A stretch of DNA of 19,065 nt. Source: an uncultured Chitinophaga sp. (lineage in GTDB: Bacteria > Bacteroidota > Bacteroidia > Chitinophagales > Chitinophagaceae). The stretch covers positions 1 through 19,065 of the forward strand of contig NZ_CAMLHC010000056.1 in the NCBI RefSeq assembly GCF_946479755.1. The letters run 5' to 3'. This document shows positions 13,681-19,065 of the stretch, in pieces. The notes beneath the pieces were generated by a model. The model did no database searches. It was not told where the DNA came from and was given only the letters and a program-made list of their open reading frames with translations. Every line of letters begins with the position of its first letter. The stretch's first letter is position 1. The position numbers and the translations under genes are program-made.

Positions 13681-14278
13681 TGCAGCCCAAAAAAACCCAC
13701 AAAAATTAACCTAGCACCACAAAAGCCCCACCATAGGGCTTTTCAACCACTTGTTTTTTGTTTTGAGCAAACACTTACATTAGCAAATAACCAATAATAT
13801 TGCAGTCCTCTTAAACTGTTACTGTCCCAAAGATTTGAAAGCGTTTAATTTTTTTCAAAGTTGGACGCACAATTTAAGAAAAAATTCAAATGTTCCAACA
13901 GAAATCTTACAAATCTGAGAACATATTTATTCCCGCGCCAGTCAACACTTTGAGGCATAGCTAATTGGTTTTAGCTTACCAGTCTGCACACTTTTTTCTA
14001 TCCTCTCCTATCAAATTCAACACTGTAGCGGGATGTCATTTGCCCTCCCTATACACTACTATATGAAAATATTATATACTATAACAATAAATGATTACAT
14101 AAAAAAGTTGGTGTGACAACTACTGTGTGAACTTCCGTTGCCGCCTTCAACCCTCCTTTTTTCCATTCCTACGCCCTTTCATACGCTTATGGATTTTCCT
14201 CATAAGTTAATACTTTATGTACGTAATTGCAATCCCATTTTAAAAAAATCGAACGTTACACAAAAACCAATCAATCAA
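13681..14278. other. Gene-free AT-rich stretch between exbB and the protease gene
   Basis: About 600 bases between divergent genes hold no credible gene. It must contain the protease promoter, but no clear TAnnTTTG box was found close to the start. It includes one orphan hairpin at 13721-13743, and several T- and A-rich runs. I looked for a tRNA and saw none. Confidence 0.6.
13721..13743. terminator. Orphan terminator-like hairpin
   Basis: AAAAGCCC (13721-13728) pairs with GGGCTTTT (13736-13743) around a 7-base loop. The form equals the bidirectional terminators elsewhere in this window, but no gene ends nearby on either strand. It may end an unseen small RNA or insulate the exbB promoter from upstream transcription. 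Confidence 0.5.
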
Positions 14279-16831
14279 ATGTACACACCACGCCAATTGA
14301 AACGGATGCTCGCAGCGGCCGGTATCGCCTGCCTTGCAACAGCCGTTTCGTTACCCGCCGCCGCCCAGCGGAAAAAGAAAAACGCCGCGCCGCCAGCTTC
14401 TGCAACTCCCGCTAAAGACACCACCGCCAAACCTCCCATGATCAAACCGGGCCCTAAACCCGCGGTGAAACCCTTCGCAGACGTGATCACTGACAAAGCC
14501 ACCGCAGACTCCGGCCTGTTCAATATATACAAACAGGATGACCGCTACTTCTTCGAAATAGCTGACTCCCTCCTCGGCAGAGACATCCTCGTGGTCAACA
14601 GGATCTCCAAATCAGCCGCCGGCCTGCGCGCCCAGATGATGGGCTTCTCCGGTGACATCATCGGCGAAAACGTCATCCGCTTCGAAAAAGGACCCAACAA
14701 CCGCATCTTCCTGAAAAACATCTCCTACTCGGAAGTGTCGAAAGACTCTACCCAGCCGATGTTTACCGCGGTCATGAACTCCAACCTCCAGCCAATAGTA
14801 GCCGCCTTCGATATCAAAGCATTCTCCAAATCAGGCCGCGGCAACGTGATCGACCTCACCGAATACATGTCCGGCGACAACGACGTGCTCTTCTTCGACG
14901 GCTCCGTTAAAAATATGCTGAAACTCGGTGGCGCCCAACCGGATAAATCCTACATCTCCGATGTAAGGTCCTACCCGATGAACACCGAAATCAAAACCGT
15001 TAAAACCTATTCCCGCATGGGCGGCCCGTCTGCCCCCGGCGCACCACCTGCCCCCGGAGGCTTCGCTACCGTTGAACTCAACAGCTCCATGGTGCTCCTC
15101 CCCGCAGTACCCATGAAACCACGCTACTTCGATCCCCGCGTAGGCTTCTTCACCACCGGGGTGACCGACTTCGACGCAGACCCGCAAGGCGTGAAAAGAC
15201 TCCAGATGATCACCCGCTGGCGCCTGGAACCCAAACCGGAAGACATGGAAAAATATAAACGCGGCGAACTCGTGGAACCACAGAAACCTATCGTGTTCTA
15301 TATTGATCCGGCTACCCCCGCCAAATGGCGCAAATATCTTATCATGGGTGTCAATGACTGGCAGTCGGCCTTCGAAGAAGCCGGCTTCAAAAATGCCATT
15401 ATCGCTAAAATGGCCCCCACAAAAGCGGAAGATTCTACCTGGTCTATCGAAGATGCCCGCTTCTCCGCCATCGTATACAAACCGTCTGAAGTGCCCAACG
15501 CCAGCGGTCCCCACGTACACGATCCCCGCTCCGGCGAAATACTGGAAAGCCATATCAACTGGTACCACAACGTAATGCGCCTGCTGCGCAACTGGTACTT
15601 TGTTCAGGCTTCCCCCAACGATGAACGCGCCCGCAAAATGCAGTTCAGCGATGAACTCATGGGCGATCTCATCCGCTTCGTTTCCTCCCATGAAGTAGGC
15701 CACACACTGGGCCTCCGTCACAACTTCGGATCCAGCTCTACTTATCCTGTGGAAAAACTGCGCGATAAAGAATGGGTGAAAAAGAACGGCCACGCTGCCT
15801 CTATCATGGACTACGCCCGCTTCAACTACGTAGCGCAACCAGGTGACGGCATCTCCGGCGCCGATCTCTACCCCCGTATCAACTTCTACGATAAATGGGC
15901 CATCCAATGGGGATACCAGCTGCTGCCCGATGCTAAAACACCGGAAGCGGAAACACCCATCCTCAACAAAATGACGACGGAGAAACTGAAGGATAAAAAG
16001 TATTGGTTCGGTACCGAGTCCAATCCTAACGATCCCCGCTCCCAGAACGAGGACCTCGGTGACAACGCCATGAAAGCCAGCGCCTACGGCATCAAAAACC
16101 TGCAGCGTATCATGCCTAACCTCCTCGCCTGGACCCGCGTCAGCAACGAAGGCTACGGTAACCTCTCCGAACTGTACAAGGAAGTAGTATCGCAGTTTGG
16201 CCGCTACATGGGCCATGTTACCAAAAACGTAGGCGGTATCTACGAAACACCGAAAACCGTAGAACAGGAAGGCGCTGTATATGAATATGTTCCGAAAGCC
16301 ACCCAGAAAGAAGCTATCCAGTTCCTCTCCCAGCAACTGTTTACCACCCCTAAATGGCTGGTCAACCAGGACCTGCTCAGCCGCATCGGCGGAGACGGTA
16401 CCACCCTGGTGATGTCCACACAGATGCCAACACTGGGCAGACTGGTGTCTGTCAACACGCTCAATAAACTGAGCGCGGCAGAAGCCGCCCTGGGCACCGC
16501 TGCCTACCAACCGGTGGAAATGCTCAACGACCTGAAAAAGGCCATCTTCACCGAAGTATATGCGCACACGCCGGTAGACGCCTACCGTCGTAACCTTCAA
16601 CGCGGCTATGTTGACAACCTGGCTGGTATGCTCGCTCCGCCTTCACCGAGCCCGATGGCTGGTTTCGGCGCTCCCGACGCTTCCCGTTCCGACGCTGCCG
16701 GTATCGCCCGCGCACAACTCTCCACGCTCAGAAATGACCTCCGCGCCGCTGCCGGTTCCGGTGATGCCACTACCCGCAATCACTACCAGGACCTCATCGC
16801 ACGCATTTCAAAAGCACTGGACCCTAAATAA
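14279..16831 (+). CDS. Secreted zinc-dependent metalloprotease (DUF5117/DUF5118 family)
   Basis: The protein has 850 residues from ATG 14279. The frame is open further up to 14138, but MYTPRQLKRMLAAAGIACLA...PAAAQ is a standard signal peptide (residues 1 to about 29), so the start is placed there. A Pro/Ala/Lys-rich segment follows. Residues about 55 to 290 match DUF5118 and DUF5117 (FNIYKQDDRYFFEIADSLLGRDILVVNRISK). The catalytic part has H471-E-V-G-H475-T-L-G-L-R-H481, a metzincin-type motif with three His ligands and the Glu base, and a Met-turn SIM510DYARF. The family is common in Bacteroidota, exported to the periplasm or surface; its substrates are not known to me. A terminator lies 30 bases after the stop, so it is transcribed alone. 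Confidence 0.93.
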   Translation: MYTPRQLKRMLAAAGIACLATAVSLPAAAQRKKKNAAPPASATPAKDTTAKPPMIKPGPKPAVKPFADVITDKATADSGLFNIYKQDDRYFFEIADSLLGRDILVVNRISKSAAGLRAQMMGFSGDIIGENVIRFEKGPNNRIFLKNISYSEVSKDSTQPMFTAVMNSNLQPIVAAFDIKAFSKSGRGNVIDLTEYMSGDNDVLFFDGSVKNMLKLGGAQPDKSYISDVRSYPMNTEIKTVKTYSRMGGPSAPGAPPAPGGFATVELNSSMVLLPAVPMKPRYFDPRVGFFTTGVTDFDADPQGVKRLQMITRWRLEPKPEDMEKYKRGELVEPQKPIVFYIDPATPAKWRKYLIMGVNDWQSAFEEAGFKNAIIAKMAPTKAEDSTWSIEDARFSAIVYKPSEVPNASGPHVHDPRSGEILESHINWYHNVMRLLRNWYFVQASPNDERARKMQFSDELMGDLIRFVSSHEVGHTLGLRHNFGSSSTYPVEKLRDKEWVKKNGHAASIMDYARFNYVAQPGDGISGADLYPRINFYDKWAIQWGYQLLPDAKTPEAETPILNKMTTEKLKDKKYWFGTESNPNDPRSQNEDLGDNAMKASAYGIKNLQRIMPNLLAWTRVSNEGYGNLSELYKEVVSQFGRYMGHVTKNVGGIYETPKTVEQEGAVYEYVPKATQKEAIQFLSQQLFTTPKWLVNQDLLSRIGGDGTTLVMSTQMPTLGRLVSVNTLNKLSAAEAALGTAAYQPVEMLNDLKKAIFTEVYAHTPVDAYRRNLQRGYVDNLAGMLAPPSPSPMAGFGAPDASRSDAAGIARAQLSTLRNDLRAAAGSGDATTRNHYQDLIARISKALDPK

Positions 16832-16861
16832 CGGTAAAGAATATACGAAAATTTATCATGT

Positions 16862-16890
16862 CCCCTTCCGTCATCCGGAAGGGGATTTTT
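16862..16890 (+). terminator. Intrinsic terminator of the protease gene
   Basis: CCCCTTCCG (16862-16870), loop TCATC, CGGAAGGGG (16876-16884), then ATTTTT. It is a perfect 9-bp GC-rich stem with T run, 30 bases after the protease stop. Confidence 0.9.
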
Positions 16891-16977
16891 CATGCTACCC
16901 CCTTCGGCACACTTGTTCATATTGTTGTGGAAATTGCTTAATATAGCTTTACCTTTAATGTAAATACAGCCTCAAAA

Positions 16978-18009
16978 GTGAAAGAACGCACCAATAAAAT
17001 AACGATATACGACATTGCTCAAAAGCTGAATTTATCCGCATCCACGGTGTCCCGCGCATTGCAGAACAATCCGCTGATCAACGAGGAAACCCGCGAGAAA
17101 ATTCAGGCGACAGCAATGGACATGGGTTATGTGCCCAACTGGATCGCCTCCAGCCTTCGTAAAAAACGTTCCAACATCATAGGGCTGATCGTTCCCCGTA
17201 CTTCCATGTACTTCCAGAGCACCGCTATCAGCGGTATCCAGCACGAAGCGCATAAATACGGCTTCAGCATCGTCATCGGTCAATCCGATGAAACCGTGGC
17301 CATGGAGAAAGAACTGGCGCACACCTTCTACTCCCTCCGGGTAGATGGCCTGCTGGCAGTAGCTTCCATGTTCACCACCAACTTCGACCATTTCAGCCCT
17401 TTTATAAAAAACAACATCCCCCTCGTATTCTACGATCGCGTACCGGTAGACTTTCCGGGCTACAGCATCACCGGGGACGATTTTAAAGGCGGCTTCCTCG
17501 CAACGGAACACCTGATCAAACAGGGCTGTAAAAAGATTGCGCACTTCTCTGGTCAGCTGACCTGTAACCTTTACCAGCAAAGGCTCTCAGGATACAAGGA
17601 AGCACTGGCCAAATACAACATCCCCTATGACGAGCAACTGGTCTATATCCATAATCTTACCATGGATGCCGCCGGTCAGGCCGCACGGGAGCTGTTTGAT
17701 AAAGGAGACCTGCCCGACGGATTGTTTACCGCCAACGACAGTTCCGCGGTGGCGTTTATCCAGGAAGCCAACAAACGGAACATTGCCATTCCTGAACAAA
17801 TAAAGGTGGTAGGTTACTCCAATGACCTCTCTTCCCGTATTATCTCCCCTTCGCTCACTACGATCGAACAATCGGGCTATAACATGGGACAAAAGGCGGT
17901 GGAAACCATCGTGAAACTGATCAACCATGAAGAGAACAGTAAAGTCACCAAAAACTTTGTTTTTCCGGTGGAACTGATCCAGCGTGAATCAACCATGGTT
18001 AGCAACTGA
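16978..18009 (+). CDS. LacI-family transcriptional regulator
   Basis: The 343-residue protein has the LacI helix-turn-helix at residues 9 to 28 (TIYDIAQKLNLSASTVSRAL), a hinge (YVPNWIASSLRKKRSNIIGLI, 51 to 71) and a periplasmic-binding-like sensor domain to the end (RVDGLLAV, FYDRVPVDFP, DGLFTANDSSAVAFIQEA, VVGYSNDLSSRIISPSLTTIEQ). It starts with GTG at 16978; the ATG at 16959 just upstream reads into a stop at once and cannot be used. Members usually sense a sugar and control its uptake genes, but no sugar gene is next to it, so the target is unknown. The outer-membrane lipoprotein gene begins 39 bases downstream and may be co-transcribed. Confidence 0.93.
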   Translation: MKERTNKITIYDIAQKLNLSASTVSRALQNNPLINEETREKIQATAMDMGYVPNWIASSLRKKRSNIIGLIVPRTSMYFQSTAISGIQHEAHKYGFSIVIGQSDETVAMEKELAHTFYSLRVDGLLAVASMFTTNFDHFSPFIKNNIPLVFYDRVPVDFPGYSITGDDFKGGFLATEHLIKQGCKKIAHFSGQLTCNLYQQRLSGYKEALAKYNIPYDEQLVYIHNLTMDAAGQAARELFDKGDLPDGLFTANDSSAVAFIQEANKRNIAIPEQIKVVGYSNDLSSRIISPSLTTIEQSGYNMGQKAVETIVKLINHEENSKVTKNFVFPVELIQRESTMVSN

Positions 18010-18048
18010 TATGCAACCAATCATTACTAAACAATATCCTGCAACTTT

Positions 18049-18858
18049 ATGAAACGTCGTTATCTCGCTGTCCTATGCCTGTCTGCAGCTATGGGTTTCA
18101 GCTCGTGTTCCAAACACATCTATGCACCTAATGCCGCCAACGTGCCGCTCCTGAAGGAAAAGAATGAATTCAAGGCAGCCGTTACGCCCTACAACCTGCA
18201 GGCAGCCTTCGCGCTGACCAACAACATCGCCATCATGGCCAACGGGCATTATGTATACCAGGTAAACTCCGGAGTAGAAAACTATCCCTCTGACGATATC
18301 TTCATTAACGGAGATCTTCGCGGGGGCATGGGAGAAGGCGCCATCGGCTTTTTCAAACCGCTGGACCCCAAGAAAAGAATGGTCTTTGATGTGTATGCAG
18401 GCGGAGGCGCAGGCAGCTTCAGGACCCTGGCTTCCGGTGCAGGAGAAGAAGGCGTGAACCGGGAAGATTTCCGGTTGCGGAACAGGTTCTCCAAAATATT
18501 TATCCAGCCCAGTATCGGCTTTGTGCATCCTGTGGTGGAAGCAGCTTTCAGCAGCCGCTTTTCCTGCGTGAATTTTTATAATACCTACATGGGGCCGCGC
18601 GCATTTGAGAACGATGCCACCGCTAAAAGCGATTTTATGCGCATTGCTGACAAGTCCACGATATTCTACGAGCCCACTTTTACGGTGAGAGCGGGTTATA
18701 AGTATGTAAAATTCCAGTCGCAGTTATTGATTGCCGTGCCGCTGACGGAAGGGAATACGCAGTATGACCGGATGAACAATTATTTCCAGCCGGTGGTATT
18801 TTCTATGGGCGTTTCTGTGAATATCGCCCACTGGTATGATGATTTCAGAAAGAAATAA
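18049..18858 (+). CDS. Putative outer-membrane lipoprotein with beta-barrel
   Basis: The 269-residue protein begins MKRRYLAVLCLSAAMGFSSC20SK, a lipoprotein signal with the lipobox cysteine at 20. The rest alternates short amphipathic strands and ends with a Trp/Tyr-rich strand region (VVFSMGVSVNIAHWYDDF). Segments such as FDVYAGGGAGSF, KIFIQPSIGFVHPVVEAAFSSRF and FTVRAGYKYVKFQSQLLIAVPL look like barrel strands. It resembles the outer-membrane barrel-type lipoproteins common in Bacteroidota; I cannot name a function. It follows the LacI-type gene by 39 bases on the same strand and precedes a good terminator. Confidence 0.7.
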   Translation: MKRRYLAVLCLSAAMGFSSCSKHIYAPNAANVPLLKEKNEFKAAVTPYNLQAAFALTNNIAIMANGHYVYQVNSGVENYPSDDIFINGDLRGGMGEGAIGFFKPLDPKKRMVFDVYAGGGAGSFRTLASGAGEEGVNREDFRLRNRFSKIFIQPSIGFVHPVVEAAFSSRFSCVNFYNTYMGPRAFENDATAKSDFMRIADKSTIFYEPTFTVRAGYKYVKFQSQLLIAVPLTEGNTQYDRMNNYFQPVVFSMGVSVNIAHWYDDFRKK

Positions 18859-18902
18859 GGAGTGGAGATCACCTTTTGATTTTTACTTCAGGTAGATAGA
18901 TG

Positions 18903-18938
18903 CCCACCGGGAAAGCAGTTTCCGGTGGGTATTTTTTT
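18903..18938 (+). terminator. Intrinsic terminator of the lipoprotein gene
   Basis: CCCACCGG (18903-18910) pairs with CCGGTGGG (18922-18929), and AAA/TTT can extend the stem past a bulged G; TATTTTTTT follows. It lies 45 bases after the lipoprotein stop. Confidence 0.85.
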
Positions 18939-18976
18939 GGGGTGCCGCATGCGCGGTACGGGAAGATATAAAACAA

Positions 18977-19008
18977 AAAAGCCCTGATGTATGAACATCA
19001 GGGCTTTT
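18977..19008 (-). terminator. Intrinsic terminator of the rRNA operon
   Basis: A perfect 14-bp stem (18977-18990 with 18995-19008) with loop ATGA. On the minus strand it sits about 12 bases after the 5S rRNA 3' end and has a T-rich tail (TTTTGTTTT). Confidence 0.85.
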
Positions 19009-19020
19009 CCTAATAAATAT

Positions 19021-19065
19021 GGCAGCTACCTACTCTCCCGCATGATAGTGCAGTACCATCGGCCA
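19021..19065 (-). rRNA. rrf: 5S ribosomal RNA, 3' end only
   Basis: The minus strand reads TGGCCGATGGTACTGC near the edge and ends GGGAGAGTAGGTAGCTGCC, the conserved 3' half of bacterial 5S rRNA. Only the last 45 bases are inside the window; the rest of the gene, and presumably the 23S and 16S genes, lie to the right. The exact 3' end may differ by one or two bases. It converges with the lipoprotein gene. Confidence 0.9.

Noticed and set aside
14138..14278. Upstream extension of the metalloprotease frame
   Set aside because: The added 47 residues would put a second hydrophobic stretch before a standard signal peptide that begins at ATG 14279. They look like translated non-coding sequence.
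14831..16600. Open frame of 589 codons on the minus strand
   Set aside because: It is antisense to the metalloprotease gene and arises from its GC-rich codon use. Its His/Phe/Gly-rich translation shows no known motif.

Overview
The window comes from a member of the Bacteroidota, most likely a Chitinophagaceae (Chitinophaga-like) chromosome. Support for this comes from the exbB-exbD-exbD-tonB gene set, a secreted zinc protease of the DUF5117/DUF5118 type, GC-rich terminators with AAAAGCCC arms, -7 boxes of the TAnnTTTG type, and weak ribosome binding sites. The assignment rests on protein recognition by eye, not on a search.

Region 1, about 1 to 8936, is one end of an integrated mobile element lying against the 3' end of mnmE. 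From the chromosomal junction leftwards it holds an excisionase-like zinc-ribbon/HTH gene and a tyrosine recombinase (a two-gene unit), an RteC-like regulator candidate, a small membrane-anchored protein of unknown function on the opposite strand, a second excisionase-like HTH protein, an SF3 helicase/primase-type protein, a DUF6371-like zinc-finger/Toprim protein, a 194-residue protein with a decayed zinc ribbon, an HNH-type protein, a small XRE regulator, and the start of a membrane protein that runs off the window. No relaxase, coupling or tra gene is visible, so any transfer genes must lie left of base 1. Three non-coding structures stand out: six 10-bp repeats upstream of the excisionase-integrase unit, an inverted array of 9-bp iterons between the two replication genes, and a long nested hairpin in the leader of the leftmost gene.

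Region 2, 8919 to 13680, is core chromosome. mnmE (tRNA wobble-uridine modification GTPase) follows a four-gene operon exbB-exbD-exbD-tonB, all on the minus strand, with a strong terminator between tonB and mnmE. The operon encodes a proton-driven energiser of outer-membrane receptors.

Region 3, 13681 to 19065, starts with about 600 bases without genes, then runs on the plus strand: a secreted zinc-dependent metalloprotease, a LacI-family regulator and a putative outer-membrane lipoprotein. The 3' end of a 5S rRNA gene with its terminator enters from the right on the minus strand, so an rRNA operon lies beyond the window.

I found no convincing new defence or enzymatic system. The best leads are in the mobile element: its integration in the last bases of mnmE, the repeat arrays, the structured leader, and three cargo or unknown proteins.
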